Origin: Puteibacter caeruleilacunae
GTDB taxonomy: Bacteria; Bacteroidota; Bacteroidia; Bacteroidales; Prolixibacteraceae
Length of the DNA stretch: 64,000 nt
Assembly (NCBI GenBank): GCA_005217565.1
Contig: SJCO01000011.1
Location: forward strand, 105,070-169,069
Reading direction: 5' to 3'
Of the stretch, positions 1 through 8,995 are shown one piece after another (position 1 is the first letter of the stretch; every line of letters starts with the position of its first letter). Position numbers and translations under genes: made by a program. Under the pieces are notes generated by a model. The model made no database searches. It saw only the letters and a list, made by a program, of their open reading frames with translations, and was not told where the DNA came from.

Positions 1-950
1 ATCGAGGCAATGTATTATGTGCAGGAAATGAAGAAGTATTTAACATCTTAGAAACCATCTTTGCTGAAGTTGCAGCTTTATTCCCTTCTGATTATATCCA
101 TATTGGAGGTGATGAGGTAAATCATAAACAATGGCTCTCTTGTAGCGAATGTAAGAAGCTAATGAAGAGAGAAAAACTCAAAGGCGGTCATGAAATCCAA
201 AACTACGTAGTAAAACGGGTTTGTGAAATTGTAGCAAAGCATGGAAAACGTCCTGTAGGTTGGAATGAAATTCTAAGTGGTGGGAAATTACCAGAAGGAA
301 CAACAATCATGTCATGGATTGGTCCTAAACCAGGTATTGAGGCTGCCAAAAAAGGTATTGAGGTAATTATGGCTCCAGGGCAATATTGTTACTTTGACAT
401 GAAGGAAGCTAGACATCATCTTGAACCTGGACACTGGTGGGCAGGTATAGTTAACCTAGAGAAAGTATATAGCTTTGATCCTCTTGAATCTATCCCTGAT
501 GAAAACAAATCTTTCATCAAAGGAATTAGTGGAGCTTTGTGGACTGAATATGTTACTCCTGAAAAAGAACAATTGCATTACAAATCATTCCCACGCCTAT
601 GTGCATTGGCCGAAGTAGCGTGGAGTCAACCAGAACATCGCGAATACAGCGACTTCATGTCACGAATGGGAAAGTATCATCTGTTAAGACTGGAAGAACA
701 AGACGTTAACTATAGAATTCCAAGGGCAACTTATAAATTTGAAAACGACTCTATAGTATTTACGAAACCATATCCTGAGGCTAAAATCTATTACTCAATT
801 GATGGAAGTAAACCATCCAAAAGTTCTCAGTTATATGAACAACCGATTCCGATGAAATATCGCGACGATTTGAAGTTTATAACACTTTCTCCATCAGGCA
901 AAGCTTGCAAATATGAAGGTGTAATTAAGAAAGACAAAAAGAAAAAATAG
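1..950 (+). CDS. GH20 beta-N-acetylhexosaminidase, C-terminal part (5' end outside window)
   Basis: This is the C-terminal part of a family 20 beta-hexosaminidase, which removes terminal GlcNAc or GalNAc from glycans by substrate-assisted catalysis. The frame is open from base 3 and the gene starts before the window. The diagnostic catalytic pair lies in HIGGDEVNHKQW (about bases 108-143), where Asp polarises the acetamido group and Glu is the acid/base. GWNEIL and MSWIG follow, as expected in the barrel, then ALWTEYV and AEVAWSQP near the barrel end. The last 80 or so residues (YYSIDGSKP) resemble the chitobiase C-terminal beta domain. The tail is lysine-rich. The gene converges on the esterase at 1031 across a shared hairpin. 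The family call is secure; the exact substrate is unknown. Confidence 0.9.
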   Translation, partial: RGNVLCAGNEEVFNILETIFAEVAALFPSDYIHIGGDEVNHKQWLSCSECKKLMKREKLKGGHEIQNYVVKRVCEIVAKHGKRPVGWNEILSGGKLPEGTTIMSWIGPKPGIEAAKKGIEVIMAPGQYCYFDMKEARHHLEPGHWWAGIVNLEKVYSFDPLESIPDENKSFIKGISGALWTEYVTPEKEQLHYKSFPRLCALAEVAWSQPEHREYSDFMSRMGKYHLLRLEEQDVNYRIPRATYKFENDSIVFTKPYPEAKIYYSIDGSKPSKSSQLYEQPIPMKYRDDLKFITLSPSGKACKYEGVIKKDKKKK

Positions 951-959
951 ACTATAAAA

Positions 960-1005
960 AATGGAGATGCCCCTTGATTATCCTATAATCAGTTGCATCT
1001 CCATT
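960..1005. terminator. Bidirectional hairpin between convergent genes
   Basis: An 11-bp perfect stem (AATGGAGATGC with GCATCTCCATT) encloses an inner stem (TGATTAT with ATAATCA). It sits between the convergent stops at 950 and 1031. A-rich sequence to the left gives a U-rich tail for leftward transcripts. Confidence 0.75.
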
Positions 1006-1030
1006 ACTTATTCTAATCCCGCAGATAATA

Positions 1031-2410
1031 CTACTTTATTGTTCTTCTAAAAGAAGAAACAGGTAATGATGTAGGACCAAACAGACTCGCTTTAGCCCAG
1101 TTCTTATACCCATACTGCAATACAGATGGTTGTTTCACATCATCACATGATAGAACAATTTGATTTCCTTGTGCAGACTCTATTCTGGCACTTTTAAATT
1201 CATTATTATCACCAGCTAGCTCTAGCAGTTCACCATCCTTAACGGTAATATTCTGATCAAAAGTAACGTAAACCTTCCCGTTCTTCGCTTTACACGACTT
1301 CACTACTGGAGAAGCACCTACGATATCCTTATGTCCATAAGTATTCGCCAAAGCCTGCAATGCCAGTCGCTTTCCTACAGGACGTTTATGTCGCGGGTGA
1401 ATACTCTTCTCTTCTCCAACATCCATTGTAATAGCAACACCAGTATCCTTTAATTTACTTGCTGTTTCCAATTGCACCTCCCTGATCAGGTAACTATCTC
1501 CCTCCTTGTATTCATAAGGGGCCAATTGTGCAAAGTAAAAAGGAAGATTAGCCTCCCACTGCTTCCTCCATAGCTTTATTAATGCTGGAAATGTTTTGGC
1601 ATACCTCGATGGATCATGACGATTGGCTTCTCCCTGATAGTAAATAAAACCTTTTACTGTAAATCCTTTCAAAGGATTGATCATCGCATTATACAGTAAG
1701 CAAGGAACTTTATTGGAAGGAGTTTTATCTGTAATATCGGGTATAGGCTCGAACTGATCGTAAGTCTCTTTATCAAGCCAGGCCTCCACCTTTGATCCTC
1801 CAACAGCAGATACTACAATGCCAACCGGAACATTCAACTCATTCGATAATTTCTCAGCAAAACTATAAGCTACAGCACTACATTGTTTTGTGGTTTCCTT
1901 ATCTGCACGCACCCACGCTCCACCCACTTCATCAGCAGGTTCCTTGCTTCCTTTTCTGTCAGTTGTAAAAAAGCGGATCTTATGCTTTACCGACTGTTCA
2001 ATCATATCGTCGGCCTCAATACATGGTACTTCTCGTACATCCTTAATAGGCTGAACTACTTTCCAAGCCATATTTGATTGTCCTCCACATAACCATACTT
2101 CCCCAAACCAAATATCCGACAGGACAATTTCACTCTCAAAATCCTTGATAACCAATGAATGTGACGCCTGGTTATTATCTGTTTTCAAAAAGGTACTCCA
2201 TTTTCCCTCTTTATCTACTTTTACCTTAACAGTTTTATTCCACGATGGAACAAGCTCCACAGTAGTTCCAGGATTACCCTTTCCCCAAATCTTCACACTT
2301 TCATTTCGCTGCATCACCATATCTGAAGAAAAGATAGGAGGAACCGACACCGATGCCTGCAACAACATCGGGAAAAGCGCAATGATTATAAAATACAAGT
2401 ATCTATTCAT
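1031..2410 (-). CDS. Sialate O-acetylesterase-like SGNH esterase
   Basis: This 459-aa secreted esterase belongs to the sialate O-acetylesterase (SGNH/GDSL) family, which removes acetyl groups from sugar hydroxyls. A signal peptide covers residues 1-20. A beta-sandwich (SSDMVMQRNESVKIWG) precedes the esterase domain. The nucleophile serine is in WLCGGQSNMAW, the second block is FIYYQGEAN, and the Asp/His region is GEEKSIHPRHKRPVGKR. The start overlaps the stop of the upstream sulfatase gene by 8 bases, so the two are co-transcribed and probably translationally coupled. That pairing suggests joint removal of acetyl and sulfate decorations. Similar family members in polysaccharide loci act on acetylated plant or algal glycans, so sialic acid need not be the substrate. 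Confidence 0.88.
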   Translation of the reverse strand: MNRYLYFIIIALFPMLLQASVSVPPIFSSDMVMQRNESVKIWGKGNPGTTVELVPSWNKTVKVKVDKEGKWSTFLKTDNNQASHSLVIKDFESEIVLSDIWFGEVWLCGGQSNMAWKVVQPIKDVREVPCIEADDMIEQSVKHKIRFFTTDRKGSKEPADEVGGAWVRADKETTKQCSAVAYSFAEKLSNELNVPVGIVVSAVGGSKVEAWLDKETYDQFEPIPDITDKTPSNKVPCLLYNAMINPLKGFTVKGFIYYQGEANRHDPSRYAKTFPALIKLWRKQWEANLPFYFAQLAPYEYKEGDSYLIREVQLETASKLKDTGVAITMDVGEEKSIHPRHKRPVGKRLALQALANTYGHKDIVGASPVVKSCKAKNGKVYVTFDQNITVKDGELLELAGDNNEFKSARIESAQGNQIVLSCDDVKQPSVLQYGYKNWAKASLFGPTSLPVSSFRRTIK

Positions 2411-3896
2411 ATCCTGCTTTAGCTTTTTGTAATATTTTATTCAATTCATCAACCTTACTCTGATTCTTCTTTGCAAGATCATTATACTCTTTGATATCCT
2501 CAGTCAAGTTATAAAGATAACCATCCATTGTATCATCAGTATAACCAAGCTTTTTATAGTACTCAGCAAATCCTCTGCGTGTAGTACTATTCGAGTTTCC
2601 ATCACCTTTCTCAATAAACACCCATTCATCTTTACGAATAGCAAAATCTCCTCGGGCACTATGATGGATTGTATAAGGACGAGTTTTCTTGTCTTTTCCT
2701 TTTAATAGCGACAAGAAAGAGTAACTATCTTCACCTTCATCCTTAGAACAGCTATAGTTAACAATCTCGGCAGCAGTACTAAATACATCAGCCAGACAAA
2801 TTGTTTGATTTGTAGTAATACCACTTTCAATTCCTTCAGGCCACTGTGCAAAGAAAGGCACTCTATGTCCACCTTCCCATAAATCACGTTTAACACCCTT
2901 TAAATAACCTGAGCTATTATGGTCTTTACTAAGATATCGATTATAACAGATCGTTTCAGGACCATTATCACTCGTTAAAATCACCAATGTATTCTCTTCA
3001 ATTCCATTGCTTTTTAACGCCTTAATCACACGACCAATCACATCATCCACCTCAGTCACGAAATCACCATATTCACCAATCTGATTCTTCCCTTTAAACT
3101 TACTACTAGGCGCTACAGGTGTATGAGGTGCATTCAATGGGAAATAGATAAAGAATGGCTTGTCATCTTCACTATACTCATCAATCTTATCTTCAACTTT
3201 ATCTGTAAATGCAGGCAAAAACCATTCAGGACCTCTACCTTTCATCGCATATCCTGGTCGGCCATAAGGATTTCCTCGTCCAACAATCGTGTCAGGTTGT
3301 TCCAAAAATCTGGTATTCTCAACGATCATATATGGCGACATATCCATTGATCCTGGAATACCAAAAAAGTAATCAAAACCAAACGTTGTCGGTCCGTTAG
3401 CAATCTTCTTAGTAAAATCGAGATTCTTTCCAGTTTTAGGAGTTATAACTTTTCCGTCAGTAGTCCCGAAATCCATCCCCAAATGCCACTTCCCAACACA
3501 TGCTGTATTATAACCTTTCGACTTAAGAATAGATGCAATGGTTCTTCGTCCTGGCAACATAAGTGCCTTATCCGATCCTCCAAGCACCCCTCTTTTCAAT
3601 CTGGTTTTCCATGCATATCTACCTGTCATCAGACTATATCGCGATGGTGTACATACCGATGAACTTGAATGGGCATCAGCAAAAGTAACACCATTAGAAG
3701 CCATCTTATCGATATTAGGTGTTTGGATTTTTGATTTTGCATTTAAGCAACTTACATCACCATATCCCAAATCATCGGCAAGGATCAATATAATGTTTGG
3801 ATTTTTCTTTGACTTTGCCATCAGGCTAGCTGGAGAAGTTCCCATCAACATACTTACAGCACCAACTGCCAGCATAAATTTTTTATTCATCTTCAT
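2403..3896 (-). CDS. Secreted S1 family sulfatase
   Basis: This 497-aa type I sulfatase has a signal peptide at residues 1-27. The metal-binding start is NIILILADDLGYGD, and the formylglycine motif CTPSR has Cys82 as the residue to be oxidised. GKWHLG, TSDNGPE and a C-terminal subdomain complete the alkaline-phosphatase fold. It hydrolyses sulfate esters on sugars and needs a maturase encoded elsewhere. It is the first gene of a two-gene operon with the SGNH esterase and is preceded by one of three copies of a repeated leader element. A second start lies two codons in (MKM). The subfamily and the position of the sulfate cleaved cannot be told from sequence alone. Confidence 0.92.
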   Translation of the reverse strand: MKMNKKFMLAVGAVSMLMGTSPASLMAKSKKNPNIILILADDLGYGDVSCLNAKSKIQTPNIDKMASNGVTFADAHSSSSVCTPSRYSLMTGRYAWKTRLKRGVLGGSDKALMLPGRRTIASILKSKGYNTACVGKWHLGMDFGTTDGKVITPKTGKNLDFTKKIANGPTTFGFDYFFGIPGSMDMSPYMIVENTRFLEQPDTIVGRGNPYGRPGYAMKGRGPEWFLPAFTDKVEDKIDEYSEDDKPFFIYFPLNAPHTPVAPSSKFKGKNQIGEYGDFVTEVDDVIGRVIKALKSNGIEENTLVILTSDNGPETICYNRYLSKDHNSSGYLKGVKRDLWEGGHRVPFFAQWPEGIESGITTNQTICLADVFSTAAEIVNYSCSKDEGEDSYSFLSLLKGKDKKTRPYTIHHSARGDFAIRKDEWVFIEKGDGNSNSTTRRGFAEYYKKLGYTDDTMDGYLYNLTEDIKEYNDLAKKNQSKVDELNKILQKAKAGYE

Positions 3897-3905
3897 TCTG
3901 TTTAT

Positions 3906-3962
3906 AAGATTATTAGATTTTAAGATTTTCTGATTTGGCCTCCTATATGCAAAGACTCAATT
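3906..3962 (-). repeat. Repeated leader element, copy A
   Basis: Just upstream of the sulfatase start, the minus strand reads TTGAGTCTTTGCATATAGG, then AGGCCAAATCAG, then AATC-type units with a period near 8 bases (AATCTTAA, AATCTAAT, AATCTTAT). Closely related blocks occur at 30113 and 31694, each just upstream of a catabolic gene. The conserved core is TTCGnATAG-like, followed by GGCC and TCAG. Confidence 0.6.
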
Positions 3963-4489
3963 TTCACTCCTTGTTTGCATGCTTGATAAGCAGTTTTAAT
4001 GAATCAGAAAAGCTTAGTTTTTTTATATTCCTTAATTTGTTCTTATCATTCAATTCTCAGCTATGTTATATTGAGATTCTTTTTTTCTCACTTTACAAAA
4101 CTTTCACAACACCACTTTTTAAAGATTAAGACTACAACAAGAGTTCTCAACCTATTAGCAGGCAAACAAATCTGACACTACACCAGATCAGCTCACCTGC
4201 TCACACATCAAACACAAAAATCTTTAAAATCTGAATGTTTTATATTGATTTAGGTCTATTTACAAGGTCAAAACTACAACAAGAATTACCAACTTTATGT
4301 ATACAAGCGTCCAGCAAATGTCGAATAATGTTCAGAAATTAGATTAAACCGAACCCAAAAGTCAACATGTTTGATTTTGGAAACATATCGTTTAACCATT
4401 GACATACATTCCATTTAGAATCCAAACAAAAGACTTGGCATTTAAGCCGGCAATTATTATGTTTGTTATAACTATAAAACAACCTAAAA
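3963..4489. other. Gene-free interval
   Basis: This AT-rich stretch has no credible gene. It lies between the divergent sulfatase operon and the thioredoxin-like gene and should carry promoters for both. A short direct repeat, ACTACAACAAGA, occurs at about 4131 and 4275, followed by TTCTCAACC and ATTACCAAC respectively. Confidence 0.4.
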
Positions 4490-5137
4490 ATGAAACTAAA
4501 AAAAGCAACCCTAAAAAAACTGAAAACATTCGGGCCATTCGTACTTTTAGCAATTTTAGCATTTACAAGTATCCGATATTACTCTTATTATAAACATGCA
4601 CAAAGTGCAGTGACATTGATAAGTGAACAAGAAAATGAAGCAATCAGAATGATTCACAAAGCTAGCCGAAATTTCAATTTACAAACAGAAACTGAGTTGC
4701 GTAAAATTCCTAATAACATTGATATGTTCGATGCTAAAGGGAACAAATATAATTTAGACGACTTCTTATCCGAAAAGCCTATATTGATTTTCAGATATTC
4801 AAATTCTAGTTATTATCAAAAATGCATCAACCAACAAATCAAACACTTAAACAAGCTAAACACAAAAAAGGACAAAACTAACATAATCATACTGGCTTCA
4901 ACTAGAGATCGTAACACAGAGTCATTCTCTAAATTCGCTAACAGTCTTAAAGTTCCAATATTCAGGATAGCGACAAATGCCTTAAACATCTCTGCAGAAA
5001 ACCAAAAGCTCCCGTTCTTATTCATACTGAATAATGATCACATGGTTAAACACTTCTATATTCCAGATTATCCAGTACAGACTGTAACAGACAATTACTA
5101 TAACAGCATTGAATACAGATATTTTAGAGAACAGTAA
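4490..5137 (+). CDS. Membrane-anchored thioredoxin-like protein without CxxC
   Basis: This 215-aa protein has a basic N-terminus (LKKATLKKLKTFG), one membrane segment at about residues 14-32, and a periplasmic thioredoxin-like domain. The pattern is FDAKGNKYNLDDF, then KPILIFRYSNSSYYQKC, a helix, NIIILAST, and a cis-Pro-like loop KLPFLFIL. The usual CxxC is absent; a single Cys lies in SSYYQKC. Related Bacteroidota proteins often have SxxNCxxC here, so the redox site may be lost or altered. The next gene, about 145 bases on, encodes a lipoprotein with TPR-like repeats. No enzymatic role can be assigned. Confidence 0.6.
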   Translation: MKLKKATLKKLKTFGPFVLLAILAFTSIRYYSYYKHAQSAVTLISEQENEAIRMIHKASRNFNLQTETELRKIPNNIDMFDAKGNKYNLDDFLSEKPILIFRYSNSSYYQKCINQQIKHLNKLNTKKDKTNIIILASTRDRNTESFSKFANSLKVPIFRIATNALNISAENQKLPFLFILNNDHMVKHFYIPDYPVQTVTDNYYNSIEYRYFREQ

Positions 5138-5204
5138 TAGTTCCAATTCTTAGTGAATTATTTCATAATTGGGGGTAAAAGTCACATTCAAAGCATACTC
5201 AATT

Positions 5205-5237
5205 TTTGAAACTTTCATCTGAATAATTTTATCTTTA
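5205..5237 (+). promoter_or_regulatory. Bacteroidota-type promoter candidate
   Basis: TTTG at 5205-5208 and TATCTTTA at 5230-5237, separated by 21 bases, fit the phylum's -33 TTTG and -7 TAnnTTTG elements. The next gene starts about 45 bases downstream. Confidence 0.4.
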
Positions 5238-5282
5238 CAATATGTATTAAGATCCTCAGATCACTAATTGATAAGGTCAAAC

Positions 5283-5876
5283 ATGGAAAATCAACCATAC
5301 CGAATTAGCATGAGATTGATAATTATCGCAATTTGCTTTTTTTGTTTGCACACTGCTTGCAATATTGAAGGAAGGAAACCTGTAGAGGCAACCAATAGAA
5401 GTATGGCCTTAACTGACTCAGCATCGAATCTTTTGGTTAATTACCACCTCGAAAAACAGAATACTGCAAAACTTGATGTTATTCTGGAGTTATTAAATAA
5501 GGCCATTGACTGTGATTCTACCAATTTCCTGGCTTATAACAATAAACTAATGGTTTTAAGCCTTAAAAATGAATATCTGAAAGCGATTAATCTACTCGAC
5601 AAGATGCTATCATTCAATAAAAACCATGCACAACTCTTATTTTTTAAAGGACTTATATATGAAAAACTAGAAGATCCTACATCAACTCAAATCTTTTATA
5701 ATAAAGCTGACATAATGTATGAAAAGCAATTAAAACTATATCCTGACAGCATGCAGCTTATTGCAGATAGACTCTTTTTTACAGCATTCACAAAAGGGAA
5801 AGAAGAAGCACATAAAGAATTGAACCTATTTATTCTCAGACACCCCGACAAGAAAATTCAAATTCATAGAGGATGA
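5283..5876 (+). CDS. TPR-like lipoprotein
   Basis: This lipoprotein of about 197 aa has a signal segment (MRLIIIAICFFCLHTAC) ending in a lipobox-like Cys. At least two TPR-type helical pairs follow: AIDCDSTNFLAYNNKLMVLSLKN and AINLLDKMLSFNKNHAQLLF, then YLYDP-like turns (KLYPDSMQLIADRLF). ATG at 5283 is preferred over a TTG 15 bases upstream; a second ATG at 5310 would give a more typical signal peptide. It probably acts as a protein-interaction scaffold at the membrane. Its partner may be the thioredoxin-like protein before it. The end (HPDKKIQIHRG) abuts a possible fragment in the +1 frame. Confidence 0.6.
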   Translation: MENQPYRISMRLIIIAICFFCLHTACNIEGRKPVEATNRSMALTDSASNLLVNYHLEKQNTAKLDVILELLNKAIDCDSTNFLAYNNKLMVLSLKNEYLKAINLLDKMLSFNKNHAQLLFFKGLIYEKLEDPTSTQIFYNKADIMYEKQLKLYPDSMQLIADRLFFTAFTKGKEEAHKELNLFILRHPDKKIQIHRG

Positions 5877-5940
5877 TATTGTTTTTACACAAGGGGCTTC
5901 GAAACTATATTCACATCAAGATTGTGGTGTTGGTGGAATT

Positions 5941-6288
5941 ATGTTTGAATATCACTTCAGATTTAAAGAGGATTTCTATCTATATTTCTACGGGATGGAT
6001 CTTTTTACCAAACTATTTTCTTGGAAAAGAATTCAATCAGGGGATAGTAAATTCGACAAAAAGTTTGGCATTGAATGCTCACATAAATCTATTGCCCTCA
6101 ATATATTTCAGGAAGAAAAGATTCAAAAGCTTTTCATGTCTTATCCTACCCTAACCTTCAATATAAGAACAGAAAACAACATTACATCCATCGTATTAAA
6201 AAATGTTTGCGAGGGCTTCTACACTTGTAAAGAACTAAAAGCAATGCTCACGGTCTTTCAATTCATTGTTGCCAAAATAAAACAGTAA
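5941..6288 (+). CDS. Uncharacterised fragment
   Basis: This 115-aa reading frame is open upstream to about 5825, in the +1 frame relative to the lipoprotein. Its only ATG is at 5941. The pattern SGDSKFDKKFGIECSHKSIALNIF followed by EEKIQKLF loosely recalls the DUF3137 C-terminal region (a 'phase-locked' F..F.V..D...A...L motif), but the rest of that family is missing. It may be the remnant of a longer gene, or a gene with an unusual start upstream of 5941. The coding look is only moderate. Confidence 0.35.
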   Translation: MFEYHFRFKEDFYLYFYGMDLFTKLFSWKRIQSGDSKFDKKFGIECSHKSIALNIFQEEKIQKLFMSYPTLTFNIRTENNITSIVLKNVCEGFYTCKELKAMLTVFQFIVAKIKQ

Positions 6289-6828
6289 AATATTTCGGAA
6301 ATATTCTCATCAAATTTAGTACCTTTACAACTGTTGAAACCAACGATTGTTCTTTTTTAAGATGTCCCTAAAAAAGGGACATTTATTGTAAAAAGCCCCT
6401 CTTAAGCGAAGAAATTTCCTACAAAGCCCCTGGAAAATATCGAAGGATATCGAAGAAATGTAAAATTTGGTATTAACCTGTCTTAACTGCAAGTAAACTG
6501 CGTCCCCTTAACTTCCACTCCGTCAATATTCCAAAAGTAACAAAGACATAATAAGCAATTAAACCCAAACTTAGCCCTTATTCTTACACCCTTTTACCCC
6601 CTGCTATACTTGTGATTTAATTCGGATTATCATGCTCTTAAATATTGTGAGAAAGAATATGTCTGAGTCGGAACATTTTCATTTAGTTACTCCCGGGTTC
6701 TAAAGCTTGTGTTAATTCTAGGATATAACACCTAGCCCTGAGGATAAGTGATAAGAAACAACAACAATACAACATACTGCATTAGTACATAGGCAAGAGA
6801 ACTCAATCACGACATAAAATGATTATAC
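6289..6828. other. Gene-free interval with a small hairpin
   Basis: No credible gene is seen. An 8-bp hairpin (ATGTCCCT with AGGGACAT) lies at 6362-6382. A -7-like TACCTTTA at about 6320-6327 reads rightward into it, which leaves a short untranslated transcript possible. Nothing else stands out. Confidence 0.35.
6362..6382 (+). terminator. Weak terminator-like hairpin
   Basis: Perfect 8-bp stem (ATGTCCCT/AGGGACAT) with a loop of five A residues, about 75 bases after the stop at 6288. There is no clear T-run, so termination is uncertain. Confidence 0.4.
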
Positions 6829-7413
6829 TTATTCTTTTAACAGGTACATTACCTTTTCAGGGTATCTTTTCCATACAAACGAAACAATAAGAGCTAAGCC
6901 CGTAAAGAACAACATTAAAAATTCCCAATCCTTCTCTGACTTTACTTCATCGTATGATAGCACCGTTTTACCATCAGTATCAATTTGAAATATCTTTGGA
7001 TGTTTATCCTCCTTTTCACTTTCTTTAATCCAGACAATTATTTCATCAGCATTTTTCAAATGACGTCTAATCTTATTGTACTTCTCATGGATATATTTTT
7101 GTCCAATGTTTTCCATTAAGATGAATCGCTTATTTAATACGCTTAATGAAAATACTAATGTGGCCCTTCTACTTTTCGTCTCACCTCCATAACGATTGCG
7201 ACTTGTCACATTGTCAATATGAATATCTACATTGGATAATTTGCCTTTCAGTTGCACCAAAGAACTTTTAAAGGTAAAGGCTGTTGGGGCTATAAAGACG
7301 ATCGACATAATAATACATAGAATTCCAACTGCCAATAATTTATTCTCATGATCCCTAGCCCTCCTTTCACGAGATGACATAGAGTTCGTCGATTTTAATG
7401 ATTTTTTTTTCAT
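6829..7413 (-). CDS. Two-TM membrane protein of unknown function
   Basis: This 194-aa protein has a lysine/serine-rich N-terminus, a membrane segment at about residues 28-50, an extracytoplasmic domain of about 110 residues, and a second membrane segment at about 164-182 followed by a basic tail. The middle domain (VDIHIDNVTSRNRYGGETKSRR then a beta-rich stretch) loosely recalls DUF3592-like membrane proteins, which have a similar TM-beta-TM layout. The upstream gene encodes a protein with a DNA-binding C-terminus, 74 bases away on the same strand, so they may form a unit. No function can be assigned. Confidence 0.55.
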   Translation of the reverse strand: MKKKSLKSTNSMSSRERRARDHENKLLAVGILCIIMSIVFIAPTAFTFKSSLVQLKGKLSNVDIHIDNVTSRNRYGGETKSRRATLVFSLSVLNKRFILMENIGQKYIHEKYNKIRRHLKNADEIIVWIKESEKEDKHPKIFQIDTDGKTVLSYDEVKSEKDWEFLMLFFTGLALIVSFVWKRYPEKVMYLLKE

Positions 7414-7487
7414 AAACTTATTCCTCTCTTAAATTTAGTTACTTACTCTAGCATTAGTGTTTTCAGGAATAACCTAATTTATTTTCT

Positions 7488-8426
7488 TTAATCTTTAGTA
7501 TCCTCCTCAACCTCAATCTTAATTCTCACCTTGGCCTTAAGTGCTTTCATAATCTTCACAGCTATCGAAGTTGATATATCTTGTTCGCCAGTTTCTATTC
7601 GTGAAATATGAGTTCTTGACATGCCAATTAGTTCGCCAAGTTTTGTCTGGCTATAATGTCGTCGCTTGCGAAGCTCTTGAATTTGTTCTCCCAAAAGTTT
7701 CATGTCTAATTCATCTCCAGCATCAACAATATGCTCTACAATATAGCGCATTAAAAATTCTTCATAGCTATCCTTTGGTGGAGTAACCTTGCGCTTCTCA
7801 TCCTTTTTCTTTTGAGCCAACACCTGTTTTTTCTGATGTTTCCTCGCCTGATCAATAGACTCTCTTCTGGCATATACACTGTCGCAACATTTGGTCTCAT
7901 CTTCAGTGCAAAATCCAATCCAGCATTCAACTACTGGATTATCCGGATTACTTGCCGGAACAAATAATCGCCCTTCTTTTCGTCTGATATCAAAAATCCC
8001 GCCCTCTGGACGACAGTAGGTATGTCGGCAAGCTACTGCAATTAATTTATCTTCCAGCCGCTTTTTATCTTCAACCTCCGTATCCCATTCTATTAAATAA
8101 CCATCCTCTTGCGTAGTCATAATTACCCATTTAGGAGCCTCCAGATCACCTCTACTTATCAATAGATTTTGGTAATCAATTGTAACATCGGGATATTCTC
8201 CTTTCAAGGCATCTCGCTGAATATGCGAGGTCAGCGCATTAATAGCATTATATTTTCCTTTCTTTCTACTCGCATAAGAAACACTTACTACTTCACGAAT
8301 ATCTGCAGCAAAAAGCCTTGCCACTGCAAAACCCTGCGTATGTGTCTTTTGCGAAATTGATCGTTCACCTTTTTCTTTATTAAGTGAGCTCAAAGTAATA
8401 CCTTCAATTGATAATTTACACTCCAT
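7488..8426 (-). CDS. Protein with unknown N-terminal domain and C-terminal XRE helix-turn-helix
   Basis: This 312-aa protein has two parts. Residues 1-190 match nothing I recognise and hold several cysteines and histidines (ACRHTYCRPEGG, ECWIGFCTEDETKCC). A highly charged linker (about 193-215, lysine-rich) leads to a C-terminal Cro/CI-type HTH at about 245-300 (LGEQIQELRKRRHYSQTKLGELIGMSRTHISRIETGEQDIS). It is probably a DNA-binding regulator, possibly of its own locus. A perfect 19-bp inverted repeat lies about 365 bases upstream. It may be co-transcribed with the two-TM gene at 6829. An antitoxin-like role is possible but not shown. Confidence 0.65.
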   Translation of the reverse strand: MECKLSIEGITLSSLNKEKGERSISQKTHTQGFAVARLFAADIREVVSVSYASRKKGKYNAINALTSHIQRDALKGEYPDVTIDYQNLLISRGDLEAPKWVIMTTQEDGYLIEWDTEVEDKKRLEDKLIAVACRHTYCRPEGGIFDIRRKEGRLFVPASNPDNPVVECWIGFCTEDETKCCDSVYARRESIDQARKHQKKQVLAQKKKDEKRKVTPPKDSYEEFLMRYIVEHIVDAGDELDMKLLGEQIQELRKRRHYSQTKLGELIGMSRTHISRIETGEQDISTSIAVKIMKALKAKVRIKIEVEEDTKD

Positions 8427-8985
8427 TGATTTTATTAAAATAAATTGTCTACAAATTATGGAGGATTGGATGTTACGGGAATAAATATTCGAGCAGGCTT
8501 CAAGAGTCTTTACATAGAATCCTTACCGAAACTACACAAAGAGATGAAAATATCAAAGATTATTTGACACTGTTTTGTCAATTATTTTATAAAAATATGC
8601 TCAAATTCGGCTAGTAGTAGAAGAATACAAGAATTTAGGGTGAGTTTGAGTAAAGTTTGTTTTCTGATTTTTTATACTTGAAAATTCGATGGAAAGGGAC
8701 GTGAGCCTTATCAAAGCCCTACCAAAGCCTACTTTTTTCTTACAATCCTCTTCAGTTTCTCTTCCTTTTCTCTACAATGGCAGTTAATTTGCAACATGAG
8801 ATGTTGCGTTTTGACCTCTTTCGCAACATCTCATGTTGCATTCTATAATTGAGCAATGGTGGAGAACCATTGAGTGTAAATATAGCAAAAAAAGATGGAA
8901 TAATTGACTGCATTTTCTTCGTGTTTCATGACTACCATTTTTATAATTTGAAATTAAATTTGCTATCCTAATTCTAGCTAGGATA
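8427..8985. other. Hairpin-rich intergenic region upstream of the XRE gene
   Basis: No gene is seen in about 560 bases. The region carries a perfect 19-bp inverted repeat (8790-8840), a second hairpin at 8854-8872 (CAATGGT/ACCATTG) and a third at 8963-8986 (CTATCCTA/TAGGATAG). An insertion sequence begins just after it. Confidence 0.5.
8790..8840. repeat. 19-bp perfect inverted repeat whose arms are themselves dyads
   Basis: TGCAACATGAGATGTTGCG at 8790-8808 is matched exactly by its reverse complement at 8822-8840, with a 13-base spacer. Each arm is also an imperfect dyad (GCAACA-TGAGA-TGTTGC). It could be a paired operator for the nearby XRE protein, or a structured RNA. Confidence 0.8.
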
Positions 8986-8995
8986 GTATATTTTT

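Noticed and set aside
1883-2432. Plus-strand frames opposite the esterase gene
   Set aside because: They are antisense to a gene with clear catalytic motifs and have no recognisable protein features.
8790-8840. Rho-independent terminator
   Set aside because: There is no T-run on either side and the arms are longer and more symmetric than a typical terminator; an operator or structured RNA fits better.
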